The position numbers and the translations under genes are program-made. From positions 1-64,000 of the forward strand of contig JAPLKC010000085.1 of the NCBI GenBank assembly GCA_026388255.1: a DNA stretch of 64,000 nt, in the 5' to 3' direction. The notes beneath the pieces were generated by a model. The model did no database searches. It worked only from the letters and a program-made list of their open reading frames with translations, and was not told the origin of the DNA. Positions 1 to 8,424 of this stretch are shown here, in pieces. Numbering within the stretch: position 1 is the stretch's first letter; every line of letters starts with the position of its first letter. This stretch comes from Pseudomonadota bacterium. GTDB lineage: Bacteria > Desulfobacterota > Syntrophorhabdia > Syntrophorhabdales > Syntrophorhabdaceae.

Positions 1-160
1 GTTGAGATGAGTTATTGTATCATATGAAGGCATAAAATGCCAGTTTATTGTATACTATTGTGGACATTGTAGCAAAATAGTTGGACTACCCTCGCAAAGG
101 TTAAGGGGATTTGGGCAACAGGCCGTTTATTCTTGACATTGGGGATCTGGGTACGTCCAT

Positions 161-285
161 AAATAAGTAAATATCTTTCCCCAGCCAAGAAGAGATTCTA
201 TCGAACCGATTGATCCCCGTCATACCCGCCCTATTTTTTCTATTGTCCTGCAATCTCAGTATGTTGTCAAGGAGGTTTTTGGTAT
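161..285. repeat. Dispersed non-coding repeat, copy I
   Basis: This stretch is clearly similar to 25671-25797, about 25 kb away. Both begin with AAATAAGTAAAT, share AACCGATTGATCCC near the middle and TATGTTGTCAAGGA or CATGTTGTCAAGGA near the end, with point changes and small indels between. A 63-codon frame crosses copy I on the minus strand, but it shows no recognisable domain, so I treat the segment as non-coding. The rest of 1-414 shows no gene. Confidence 0.6.
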
Positions 286-414
286 CATACAATCGGAAGC
301 AGTGTGTTAGCCGTTAACAGCATTTGTCAGTATAGTCAACGCGGCGCCCACAATGCGCGGGCTTTTCCGACAAGTTATTGGAAAATGCCTGATATAAAGG
401 CCCTGTGGTTCCTG

Positions 415-792
415 CTATTTTAAAGAAAATCTCTTTTTCATTAATAGAAATTTCGTGTAATCGTCCCATAGATAAGGATTGGTGAGAGTTGTTCTGTTTA
501 TTTGAGCACCGTATTTCCTGAACTCCTTCTTTTTTGTGTTTTTAAAATAGTCTGAAGCCCAACGTATCGTTACTGCAAATGTAGAGACCTCTTCACCTGT
601 TTGGAACATAAGCGTAGCAACATCACCGACTTCCATAGTATTATTTCTACTTTTTGGGAATTCATATAAAAGACCGGTCTTACTGATATTTAATATTTTT
701 ACCTTTTCCTTAAAGTCCGAATTCTTGATAAAAAACCGGCTATACTTTTCTTCTTTTACATCACAACGTAAATCAATCCTGTTTTCCTTCAT
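415..792 (-). CDS. PilZ-domain protein
   Basis: A 125-residue stand-alone PilZ-like protein. The two signatures of cyclic-di-GMP binding are visible: RxxxR at residues 5-9 (RIDLR) and N/DxSxxG at 35-40 (NISKTG), followed by alternating beta-strand-like segments. PilZ proteins are cytoplasmic receptors that pass c-di-GMP levels to motility, export or transcription partners. The start is supported by an AAGGAGA ribosome-binding site just upstream. It is monocistronic, with a fadL remnant upstream on the same strand. The partner is unknown. A second PilZ protein, fused to a DNA-binding domain, lies at 61.7 kb. Confidence 0.75.
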   Translation of the reverse strand: MKENRIDLRCDVKEEKYSRFFIKNSDFKEKVKILNISKTGLLYEFPKSRNNTMEVGDVATLMFQTGEEVSTFAVTIRWASDYFKNTKKKEFRKYGAQINRTTLTNPYLWDDYTKFLLMKKRFSLK

Positions 793-992
793 ATTCCGGT
801 CTCCTTTTCAGAATTTATGATGGTTGCTCTATTGGCTATATACTTTATATTTTATCGCATAATAGATGAAAATATTAACAGCAAGTATTACGCGTTCAGG
901 TAAAGAATTGGAGCATGTTCTGTAAAAACCTGCCCACCTTTATTTTGAATGGATTATACGCCGATAATTGACAGCCAAATCATATGGACTAC

Positions 993-1959
993 CTATTGAT
1001 TATACTCAAAACTCATAAACCCGACATGGGCAAAATTTCTATATGTTCCATTTATGGCCGGAAGGTATGATCTTTCATTGTTAAAGAGGGTAGTCTGATA
1101 ACCTATGCTTGCCTTAAATGAGTTCTTCCGACATGTTGCTCCAAGAGTATATATATGTCTTTTGCTGTCGGGAAGTTCAGGACCAAGTGTTTTTCTTGGT
1201 ATAGGGCTCTTATCAAACATATAACCACCCCGTATTTCAAAATATTTGTTTAACCGGTAGTTTGCGCCAAAAGCAATGCTTGGAGTATTACGCCAACCTT
1301 TGTAATAGAAAGTATTTGTTGAACCATTGTCCGACGATACACGATAACTGCTCATGGAAGACCATCCGCTATAAAGCACATCTCCTTCCAGCACAAGCGC
1401 CCCGATTTGTTTCGACAGACCAGCAGCAGCTACAAAAGGCAGAGTAAATGTGGCAGCAGCCCTTGTTGACGAGGAAGATAATGGAGAAGGAAGATAAAAA
1501 TATGCCCCTCCTTTGTATTTTATATGCAAAAACAGAGTTAAATAAGTAGTTTTTATTTCAGCAAAAGTGCTTATGTATCTTCCCGACCAATCTTTCGGCC
1601 ACTCCGTTGATAAGCCGAATAAGGAAAAGATCCCGATTCCAAAGGAAACATAGTCTTTTGTATATTTAATGTATAGACGGTATATGATGCGTAGAAGTTT
1701 TTGCTTAAGTCTTTTTCCCGGTTGACGGGTCTTCGTATCGGGTATTCGGGGAAATCATTGTACTGTTTACAGAAGCACCGAAGCCTTTTTGATGGACAAG
1801 CAAGGCAGGGTTGTAAAATATCGCAGACGGATTATCAACGGAGATGCCTGCCATCCCCATACCATTTACTTTCGCATCCTGGTTATAAATGATAAATGCA
1901 GCCCCGAGTACATTTAGAGGCAAAAACATTATAGGCAAAAAAAGAAGATATTTTTTCAC
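993..1959 (-). pseudogene. fadL: Broken FadL-family outer-membrane transporter
   Basis: Remnant of an OMPP1/FadL/TodX long-chain fatty-acid or aromatic-hydrocarbon outer-membrane channel. The 5' part (1705-1959) has a signal peptide ending at LGA, then the family hallmark NGMGMAGISVDNPSAIFYNPA. The frame then breaks: SKNFYASYTVYTLN continues in a second frame near 1715-1670, and the typical FGLSTEWPKDWSGRYISTFAE segment in a third near 1650-1570. The latter joins the barrel C-terminus (TFTLPF onward, stop at 993) after an apparent internal loss of roughly 60-70 residues. At least two frameshifts plus a deletion make a working protein unlikely. Intact family members are about 400-450 residues. 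Confidence 0.8.
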
Positions 1960-2074
1960 TTTTTATAGTCTTTATTTAATAAATCTAATTAGCATTACAG
2001 CTTGAAAAAAACAATATTTAATATTTTTGTAGCCATTTAGAAAAATATTTAATAAAATAACCCTTGAGGTTTTG

Positions 2075-2998
2075 ATGATATATACAATAACACTCAATCC
2101 ATATCTTGACAAAACGATAGATATTGAAGAACTTGTATACGACGATGTAAACGAAATCGTAGAGGAGAAAAAACATGCCGGCGGGAAAGGCATAGATGTT
2201 TCACGGGTCATCAAAGAACTCGGCGGTCAGAGCATTGTCCTTGGATTAATCGGCGGATACAGCGGACTGGAGCTTGAAAGCAGACTCATAAACGAAGGAA
2301 TAATCTGCGATTTTACACGCATTAATAACGAGACAAAAACAAATACCACAGTTTATCAGAAGAATAAAAAAATACAGACCTTGCTGAGTTCTTCAGACCC
2401 GGATGTAAGTTCTCTCGAGATCATAACCTTCTTTAATAAAATAAAGGAAATTCCAAGGGGCAGTCTTGTAGTGATCATTGGAAATGCACCAAGGTTTGTT
2501 AGTGATAATTTTTACGCACAGCTTATAATAACTCTAAAAGAAAAAGATATAAAAGTAATCCTTGATACTGATCACGGAGCATTAAAAAATGGTATAAGTG
2601 CAGAACCTTTTTTAATAAAGCCGAACATTCATGAGTTCGGCAGGCTTACCGAAAATAATATATCAAGTGTTGAAGAAATAATTGAGTATGCAAAACCTTA
2701 TAAAAATGTTGTAGAATATATAGCAGTTTCGATGGGTGCTATGGGGGTGCTTGGTATTTCAAATAATGTGGTATATCACGTCATTCCACCTAAAATAAAG
2801 GTAGGAAGCTCCATTGGTGCAGGTGATTCGCTTGTCGGAGGCCTTGTTTTTTCGCTCAGTGAGGGTAAAAGTTTTAAGGAGGCCCTTGTTTTGGGTGTTG
2901 CAAGCGGTACAGCTGCCACCCTTAATCAAGGAAGAGAGTTGTGTAAGAAAGAGGATATTGATACAATAAAAAAAGATGTAAAGATTAAAATTATTTAA
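2075..2998 (+). CDS. PfkB-family hexose-phosphate kinase (1-phosphofructokinase-like)
   Basis: A 307-residue sugar kinase of the ribokinase/PfkB fold, closest in style to the 1-phosphofructokinase/tagatose-6-phosphate kinase branch. The N-terminus (IYTITLNPYLDKT) and GGKG at 36-39 are typical, and GAGD at 248-251 carries the catalytic Asp and anion hole. It should phosphorylate a phosphosugar with ATP in the cytoplasm; the exact substrate cannot be read from sequence. The ATG at 2075 follows a TTGAGG ribosome-binding site; the TTG one codon upstream is less likely. No PTS genes are adjacent, so a classical fructose PTS role is not supported here. Confidence 0.85.
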   Translation: MIYTITLNPYLDKTIDIEELVYDDVNEIVEEKKHAGGKGIDVSRVIKELGGQSIVLGLIGGYSGLELESRLINEGIICDFTRINNETKTNTTVYQKNKKIQTLLSSSDPDVSSLEIITFFNKIKEIPRGSLVVIIGNAPRFVSDNFYAQLIITLKEKDIKVILDTDHGALKNGISAEPFLIKPNIHEFGRLTENNISSVEEIIEYAKPYKNVVEYIAVSMGAMGVLGISNNVVYHVIPPKIKVGSSIGAGDSLVGGLVFSLSEGKSFKEALVLGVASGTAATLNQGRELCKKEDIDTIKKDVKIKII

Positions 2999-3058
2999 TT
3001 TACTTATCTTTTTAATGATGTGTATTATATATTACATAATGAAAGGAGGTGAAAGTAC

Positions 3059-3262
3059 ATGAAAAAGCTTGTGATATTATTCATAGCTATTGCCTTTTTT
3101 ACCAGTTTTACTTTGGTAAGCTGTGGTCCATCAGCAGAGCCACCAAAGCCAGCGCCTAAAGAAGAAGCAAAACCGGCAGCACCAGCGCCAGCACCGGAAA
3201 AAGCTCCAGCACCAGCGCCAGCACCGGAAAAAGCTCCAGCACCAGCGCCAGAGAAAAAGTAG
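3059..3262 (+). CDS. Small Pro/Ala-rich lipoprotein
   Basis: A 67-residue predicted lipoprotein. A Lys-containing hydrophobic signal peptide ends in a lipobox (LVSC, Cys at residue 22), followed by a low-complexity tail of PAPAPEK-type repeats and a lysine end. It has an excellent AAAGGAGGTG ribosome-binding site and precedes pal by 67 bases in the same direction. The extended Pro/Ala/Lys tail could span the periplasm or touch peptidoglycan, but no enzymatic domain is present. The tail is encoded by perfect 30-base repeats, so its length probably varies between strains. Confidence 0.7.
   Translation: MKKLVILFIAIAFFTSFTLVSCGPSAEPPKPAPKEEAKPAAPAPAPEKAPAPAPAPEKAPAPAPEKK
3181..3250 (+). repeat. 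30-bp in-frame tandem repeat
   Basis: Two identical 30-base units (3181-3210 and 3211-3240) plus a 10-base partial third unit lie inside the lipoprotein gene. Because 30 is a multiple of three, copy-number change alters tail length without breaking the frame. Confidence 0.95.
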
Positions 3263-3277
3263 TTTTTCACTTTATCA

Positions 3278-3303
3278 GGGTATATCCATTCGTGGGTATA
3301 CCC
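3278..3303 (+). other. Hairpin between lipoprotein gene and pal
   Basis: GGGTATA at 3278-3284 can pair with TATACCC at 3297-3303 across a 12-base loop. No T-tract follows, so this may be a processing or attenuating hairpin rather than a full terminator. Confidence 0.4.
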
Positions 3304-3329
3304 TAAACCAATGAAGAAAGAGGTGAACC

Positions 3330-3854
3330 ATGAAAGCAAAATCATTTGGACTTATTTTATTTGTTATTTTAGCTTCACTGTCATTAGGCGGGTGCGGATG
3401 CTTTATGCAGCAAATTAAAGGGGAAACTCCTCCTCCTCAGGCTCCGGGAGCAAAAGTTGTTGCGCCTGAAGTAAAACCGGTAATACCTGTTGAAACACCG
3501 CAGCCGGAGGCGGCTCCTGCAATAGCAATGAAAGATGTGAATTTCGATTTTGATAAATACAATATAAGACCAGGAGATGCCGAGATATTGAAACAGAATG
3601 CGGACTGGTTTAAGGCTATCCCAGGCAAAAAAGTCAGAGTCGAAGGTTATTGCGATGAAAAAGGCACAATAGAATATAACCTTGTCCTTGGTCAAAAGAG
3701 GGCTGACTCCGCAAAATCATATCTCGTAAATCTCGGGGTTGATGCAAATCTTATAGAGACAGTAAGCTATGGGAAAGAAAAACCACTTGATCCGGGACAC
3801 AACGAAGCAGCATGGGCAAAAAACAGAAGAGCTCAGTTTTTACCGCTTAAGTAA
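3330..3854 (+). CDS. pal: Peptidoglycan-associated lipoprotein Pal (OmpA family)
   Basis: A 174-residue OmpA-like lipoprotein. The signal peptide ends in a lipobox around LGGC (Cys about residue 22). A Pro/Ala-rich linker follows, then the OmpA/Pal peptidoglycan-binding domain from about residue 68: NFDFDKYNIR, the VEGYCDEKGTIEYNLVLGQKRA core, and a C-terminal NRRAQF. Pal anchors the outer membrane to peptidoglycan and works with Tol proteins; no tol genes are in the window. An AAAGAGGTGA ribosome-binding site precedes the ATG. Typical length for the family. Confidence 0.92.
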   Translation: MKAKSFGLILFVILASLSLGGCGCFMQQIKGETPPPQAPGAKVVAPEVKPVIPVETPQPEAAPAIAMKDVNFDFDKYNIRPGDAEILKQNADWFKAIPGKKVRVEGYCDEKGTIEYNLVLGQKRADSAKSYLVNLGVDANLIETVSYGKEKPLDPGHNEAAWAKNRRAQFLPLK

Positions 3855-3858
3855 GGTG

Positions 3859-4962
3859 ATGCGAAAAAGGGAGGGCACTTTGACTACCCTCCCTTTTATC
3901 CATACTGTTGAAGAATTATCAAAACATCTATGCTTAGATAAAAAAACAAAAGAAGAAATAGAAAAGGTTTCCATATCTCATCCCTTTAGAATACCAAAAT
4001 TTTATTTAGACCTTATGGAAAAAGACAATCCTCTTTGCCCCATAAGGAAACAATCCGTGCCTTCAAAAGAAGAGCTAACCGGCAACGGAGATACTGATCC
4101 TCTCAACGAAAAAAAAATATCCTTAACACCCTCATTTTTTAAAAGGTATCAGAATAGGGGCGTTTTTTTAGCAAGTTCGGACTGTGCTATGTATTGCAGA
4201 TTCTGCAACAGAAGAAGGCTTATCGGTAAAAAATGGGACGCCAGGTTGCACTGGGAGGAAACATTTCAATATTTAGAAAGGGATAGAGAAACACATGAGG
4301 TTATCATTTCTGGAGGAGATCCTTTTATGCTCTCATCTGATGAACTGGATTACATTTTATCAAGATTGAGGTCTATACGGAGTATAAAAAATACCAGAAT
4401 AAGCACAAGGATGCCCGTTGTATATCCTGAGGGTTTGAAACAGGGTCACTTTGATGCTTTAAAAAAGAGTTCGCCTCTATGGATTGTGATTCATATAAAT
4501 CATCCTCGTGAAGTCTCAACTGATTTTATTGAAACCGTAAACAGATTAAGGGATGCCGGCAATATCATTATAAGCCAGACCGTGCTTTTAAGGGGCGTAA
4601 ACGACTGTCCGCACGTTCTTGCCAGATTGTTTGAAAATCTTGTCTACTGTGGTGTCAAACCCTATTATCTTTTTCAGCTTGATGAAGTCAGAGGCGCCGG
4701 ACATTTTAAGGTAAAATTAAAAAAAGGTGTTGAGATAATGAGATATTTAAGGGCTAACAACTCTGGTCTCGCAATACCGCAATATGCGCTGGACATTACC
4801 GGAGGCCTCGGCAAGGTTTCGGTGGATTACAAATATATCAAGAAAAGACGGGGCAATAAGGTTATTGTTGAAGGTTTGTCCGGCAAAACAGGTATTTACA
4901 ATGATGATGCTAAACAGAGTATTTGCTCAAAATGTAATATCTGCAAACAAGGTTTGCCCTGA
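3859..4962 (+). CDS. KamA-family radical SAM aminomutase
   Basis: A 367-residue radical SAM protein of the lysine 2,3-aminomutase family. The [4Fe-4S] motif is C109-x3-C113-x2-C116 (CAMYCRFC), and the PLP lysine is K319 in SGLAIPQYALDITGGLGK. Family members make beta-lysine from lysine, either free (osmolytes, catabolism) or for EF-P modification (EpmB). No acetyltransferase or EF-P gene is adjacent, so the product is uncertain. A Cys-rich C-terminal tail (CSKCNIC) resembles those of KamA. I chose the ATG at 3859, after GTAAGG, just past the pal stop; an upstream frame into pal is judged non-coding. Confidence 0.82.
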   Translation: MRKREGTLTTLPFIHTVEELSKHLCLDKKTKEEIEKVSISHPFRIPKFYLDLMEKDNPLCPIRKQSVPSKEELTGNGDTDPLNEKKISLTPSFFKRYQNRGVFLASSDCAMYCRFCNRRRLIGKKWDARLHWEETFQYLERDRETHEVIISGGDPFMLSSDELDYILSRLRSIRSIKNTRISTRMPVVYPEGLKQGHFDALKKSSPLWIVIHINHPREVSTDFIETVNRLRDAGNIIISQTVLLRGVNDCPHVLARLFENLVYCGVKPYYLFQLDEVRGAGHFKVKLKKGVEIMRYLRANNSGLAIPQYALDITGGLGKVSVDYKYIKKRRGNKVIVEGLSGKTGIYNDDAKQSICSKCNICKQGLP

Positions 4963-4978
4963 AATTAGAAGTCTTTGC

Positions 4979-5017
4979 CCGTAAATGTGTTACCGGTAAT
5001 GCATTTACGGTTTATTT
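4979..5017. terminator. Hairpin between convergent kamA-like and pgsA genes
   Basis: CCGTAAATG (4979-4987) pairs with CATTTACGG (5002-5010), followed on the plus strand by TTTATTT. It sits at the converging 3' ends and overlaps the last bases of pgsA, so it may work in both directions. Confidence 0.55.
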
Positions 5018-5580
5018 GGCATTCTGAATATTGCAATTATGTAATACACGGCAGAATATATGCTGAAAAAAAGTGAAGCATATAAGATTATCAACCCGAG
5101 CAGGTGTATTATATGGTCAAGCTTGTAGATCGAACTGTAAAAAAGTATGCAGGTAATCCCGATGATTTGCAGGGCAGTCTTCAGCTTGCCGGAAAAAGAT
5201 GGATAGATAGCAATGCCTTCTGTTGCATAAAAAGATCTGAGGCCGTTTATCAGAAATTCTCTTCCGACAAGGATTAGCGTAATCCAAAGAGGCACGAGCC
5301 TGTAGTATGAAAGTGTGATAAGGACCGAGGTAACAAGAATCTTATCGGCAATCGGATCAAGATATAGCCCCAGCTTTGTTTTCATGGACATTTTTCGAGC
5401 TATGTACCCATCAAGACCATCCGTTATGCCTGCAATAATAAACAAAAGGCACGCCGCAAAGATCAGCTCTTCTTCTTCTGTAGATATAAAAATAATGATG
5501 AGTGGTACAAAAAGTATTCTTATTATGCTGAGTCTATTGGGAAGCGTCCAGAGGGATGCTTTTTCATCTTTAGCCTTCAT
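5005..5580 (-). CDS. pgsA: CDP-diacylglycerol--glycerol-3-phosphate 3-phosphatidyltransferase
   Basis: A 191-residue membrane enzyme making phosphatidylglycerol phosphate from CDP-diacylglycerol and glycerol-3-phosphate. The CDP-alcohol phosphotransferase signature is complete: D54, D57-GYIAR, then G and D75/D79 in LGLYLDPIADK. About five to six hydrophobic segments are visible. Its start overlaps the 3' end of the lytic transglycosylase gene by 11 bases, so the two are probably co-transcribed. Length matches the family. Confidence 0.9.
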   Translation of the reverse strand: MKAKDEKASLWTLPNRLSIIRILFVPLIIIFISTEEEELIFAACLLFIIAGITDGLDGYIARKMSMKTKLGLYLDPIADKILVTSVLITLSYYRLVPLWITLILVGREFLINGLRSFYATEGIAIYPSFSGKLKTALQIIGITCILFYSSIYKLDHIIHLLGLIILYASLFFSIYSAVYYIIAIFRMPNKP

Positions 5581-6154
5581 CTGGCTTCTTTAATTTACCG
5601 TAGTATTGTTTCACTTTTTTTATGAATGTCCTGGTTTCCTCAATCGGGGGAACTTTCATATTATGCTCTATAACTCTATTCGGGCCTGCATTATATGCGG
5701 CAAGCATCAATTCAAGATCTCCATCAAAGATGCTGTCTAACAATTTCAAATATTTTGTTCCTCCTTGAATATTGTCGTCAGGGTTAAAGGGGTCGTCCAC
5801 CTTCATTAGTTTTGCCGTATCGGGCATGAGTTGCATTAGCCCTTGCGCCCCTTTATTGGATAATGCAAAGGGGTTAAAGTTGGATTCGGCCTTCATAACA
5901 GCCTTTATGAGTGAAGGGTCCATCCCGTGGAGCTTTGAATGATACATAATAATCTTATCGTAGTTGCTATTATCTATACTCTTGGTCAGCATGGAAGTGT
6001 TTTTTTCGGATATTACGACATGGTATTTTGTGCCGACAGGGACAATATTTGTAAAATGATAAACACCACGCTCGTCAGTATAACCATAAATGCCTGCATA
6101 TCCACATATCGGGACAAGGCAAATGATGATCAATGCTATCGCTTTTAAATTCAT
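5570..6154 (-). CDS. Lytic transglycosylase (SLT domain) with DUF4124 N-terminus
   Basis: A predicted periplasmic peptidoglycan lytic transglycosylase of about 194 residues. A signal peptide (MNLKAIALIIICLVPICGYAG) is followed by a DUF4124-like stretch (YTDERGVYHFTN) and a C-terminal SLT domain with catalytic Glu90 (KAESNFNP), GAQGLMQLMP at 102-111 and AAYNAGPNRV. I chose the start that places the signal peptide at the N-terminus; a frame-compatible ATG 39 bases upstream (6193) has no better ribosome-binding site. It overlaps pgsA downstream. Confidence 0.85.
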   Translation of the reverse strand: MNLKAIALIIICLVPICGYAGIYGYTDERGVYHFTNIVPVGTKYHVVISEKNTSMLTKSIDNSNYDKIIMYHSKLHGMDPSLIKAVMKAESNFNPFALSNKGAQGLMQLMPDTAKLMKVDDPFNPDDNIQGGTKYLKLLDSIFDGDLELMLAAYNAGPNRVIEHNMKVPPIEETRTFIKKVKQYYGKLKKPDEG

Positions 6155-6324
6155 TGACTTATTTTCGTAAACTTTTTCAAGCTTGTCAAGCATTTTGAGC
6201 TATAATACAAAACTTAACCATTGAAATCAGGGCTCCACGGCAATGCACAAAAAAGATTTTTTCATCGTCCATACCTTTGAAATGTGGCTTATAGACACCC
6301 CCCAGGTCAATATATTCAACAGTT

Positions 6325-8301
6325 TTATCGATGGCAGGGGAAAATAAACGTAAAGGTAGTCCCAGTTGTTTTATTGCTTTCTACTTCTATTGATCCTTCA
6401 TGATCTTTTATAATTTCATGTACAATAAATAAGCCGAGGCCTATCCCCTTGCCTTGCTGTTTGGTCGTGAAGAAAGGTTTAAAAATATCCTTCAATACAT
6501 GTTTTTCTATGCCTGCGCCGCTATCCGTTACTTTGCATACAAGCTGGCTTTCGTCTTTATTTAATGTCTCAATGGTAATAACACCGTTTTCATCACCGAT
6601 AGCATCAATTGCATTCTTTATTATATTTATAAATACCTGGCACAGTCTTGCAGAATTCCCTTTAATAATGCTGCTGGTTGCATTGAATTTTTTATTGATG
6701 GAAATCTTTTTTAATTTATACTGATTGTGAAGTATTCTTAAAGTATCTTCTATAGGCGCATGTATTTCTACAAGCTCCTTTACTTCATCTTTCTGTCTTG
6801 AAGCTTCAAGCAAGCTTTTAATAATTTCTTTTGTCCTTTTCAATTCATTAAGGGAGAAAGTCAGGTCATCGAGAAGTTCATTTTGACCTTCAAGGTGGTC
6901 AATGTAGTATTCAAGGGTGCTCATAACTCCTGCAATGGGGTTGTTAAGCTCGTGGGCAATACCTGCGGCAAGTCGTCCAACCGCAGCAAGACTTTCACTC
7001 TGAATAAGGGCTTTTGTCCTCTCGTCGACAAGCTTTTCGAGCGAGTTGGAAAAATCCTGTATTTTTTTATACGAAGCGGCATTGTCAAGGGCAAGGGCTA
7101 TATGATTTGCAAGGATCGATAATATTTCAGTTTCCTCGCCGGTATAAAGACTCATATCTCCTTTTTCACCCAATAACAGATATGCAGGATGCAATTTGGA
7201 TGGCACGGGCAGGGACAATCTATAACCCTGTTTCCATAGCTCATCGGCTTCATGAATAAATCGAAAAACCTCGCTTTCTTCTGTCCTTGGAACCATCATA
7301 ATATTACATCTTTCGAGAGTAAACGTATTCGATAACCTTTCAATAATTGTTTTTTTAATTTTACCGACACTATAAAGCGTTAATATTTCAAAACTAAGAT
7401 CTTTTATCGCTTTTCTGTTTTTTATGAATTCCTGCTGGAGAAATTGTATGAGAAAATATTGTACCCGTTCCTTGGAAATATAAATTAAAAGAAATGTAAA
7501 TATCATTGCTGTCAACGATATCAAATCAGTGTTTAATGAATTTCGAAAAAGGTTTTTTAACAGCACTTCCAGGCCGATGAAGAAACCTATTGATATGAGG
7601 AGCAGGGTAACAAACACAATGCCCTTATTCAGGAATATCTTCCATTCCATCACATCATGCCGGTAAATTGCATATCCGAGAAGACACATAGGGACAAAGA
7701 TAAAATTACCGATGGGATATGCCTCGTATCCACCCATAACAGCAACATCAAAATGGTTTACAAAGGCAGCGAGGCCAAAACTTAAAATAATATATTTTAT
7801 TCTTGTTTTCTTGATTGAAACCTTTTCCTCCTTCAGGTTTTTGAAAAGGAGGTAAAGTGAGAGTACAACGCTTAACGTGCAGAATGTGCCGAATACGTAA
7901 AATAACGAGCCTGAAGCAGCAAAAAAACCAAAATAATATCGTATGACACCCGTCAGGTAAAGGGGGTGTTGCGTGAGAGGTATAAGAAAAAATGCGATGA
8001 TATAAAATATTTTCACAAGAGGCATCCACCCCTTATGTCCTGTGGCCAAAATCGTAAAGTGCAGATAAAGAGGGATAATAAAAACAAGAAAAATATGGTC
8101 TATTCTGCTTATCCTGATTGCCAGAGCTTCATCCTGCACAATAGTAAGCAAGGTCTTATCAATGTTAAGCATGCAACCAATAATACATATCAGAGAAAAC
8201 AACAGATTTATATGCGCATTTTTTGCTTTAAATATTCCCATCAAAAAGAGTATGAGGAGAATTATCGCACTTAGAAGAGGCGGTATGCTGTAAATATTCA
8301 T
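6325..8301 (-). CDS. Membrane-bound sensor histidine kinase with GAF-like domain
   Basis: A 658-residue histidine kinase. Residues 1 to about 280 form seven or more hydrophobic helices resembling the 7TM sensor region of bacterial kinases. A GAF-like region covers about 300-410, then a short coiled coil, the H-box with H450 (AAGIAHELNNP), and HATPase boxes: N (INIIKNAID), G1 (VTDSGAGI), F (FKPFFTTK) and G2 (GIGLGLFI). It phosphorylates an unlinked response regulator, as none is adjacent. The ATG at 8301 puts the first helix at the N-terminus; a frame extending to 8409 would run through a terminator hairpin and is rejected. Confidence 0.85.
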   Translation of the reverse strand: MNIYSIPPLLSAIILLILFLMGIFKAKNAHINLLFSLICIIGCMLNIDKTLLTIVQDEALAIRISRIDHIFLVFIIPLYLHFTILATGHKGWMPLVKIFYIIAFFLIPLTQHPLYLTGVIRYYFGFFAASGSLFYVFGTFCTLSVVLSLYLLFKNLKEEKVSIKKTRIKYIILSFGLAAFVNHFDVAVMGGYEAYPIGNFIFVPMCLLGYAIYRHDVMEWKIFLNKGIVFVTLLLISIGFFIGLEVLLKNLFRNSLNTDLISLTAMIFTFLLIYISKERVQYFLIQFLQQEFIKNRKAIKDLSFEILTLYSVGKIKKTIIERLSNTFTLERCNIMMVPRTEESEVFRFIHEADELWKQGYRLSLPVPSKLHPAYLLLGEKGDMSLYTGEETEILSILANHIALALDNAASYKKIQDFSNSLEKLVDERTKALIQSESLAAVGRLAAGIAHELNNPIAGVMSTLEYYIDHLEGQNELLDDLTFSLNELKRTKEIIKSLLEASRQKDEVKELVEIHAPIEDTLRILHNQYKLKKISINKKFNATSSIIKGNSARLCQVFINIIKNAIDAIGDENGVITIETLNKDESQLVCKVTDSGAGIEKHVLKDIFKPFFTTKQQGKGIGLGLFIVHEIIKDHEGSIEVESNKTTGTTFTFIFPCHR

Positions 8302-8359
8302 CGCTGATATTTTGAAATTACAATAAGTAAAGAAATGGTGCAAGGAAATTCTTTTCCAT

Positions 8360-8401
8360 AAATCAAGCAGGGCTTCTCGATTGAGAAGCCCTGCTTGATT
8401 T
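8360..8401. terminator. Perfect 19-bp hairpin after the TRAP permease genes
   Basis: A perfect 19-base stem (8360-8378 with 8383-8401) closes a 4-base loop, GATT. It lies 24 bases beyond the dctM stop and upstream of the histidine kinase, so it most likely ends the TRAP transcript. The T-tract is short (TTTAT), so attenuation between the two genes is also possible. Confidence 0.75.
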
Positions 8402-8424
8402 AACAACAACTATTCACTGCCTTT

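Noticed and set aside
101-292. 63-codon minus-strand frame
   Set aside because: It lies on a dispersed repeat, lacks a ribosome-binding site and is not maintained as a frame in the second copy.
3025-3345. 106-codon Gly/Ala-rich minus-strand frame
   Set aside because: It is the antisense of the Pro/Ala repeats of the lipoprotein; the composition is a by-product of the repeat.
3769-3858. Upstream extension of the KamA-like protein into pal
   Set aside because: The 30 extra residues overlap pal in another frame; ATG at 3859 has a suitable ribosome-binding site.
8302-8409. N-terminal extension of the histidine kinase
   Set aside because: It would translate the terminator hairpin; the family begins at the first membrane helix (8301).
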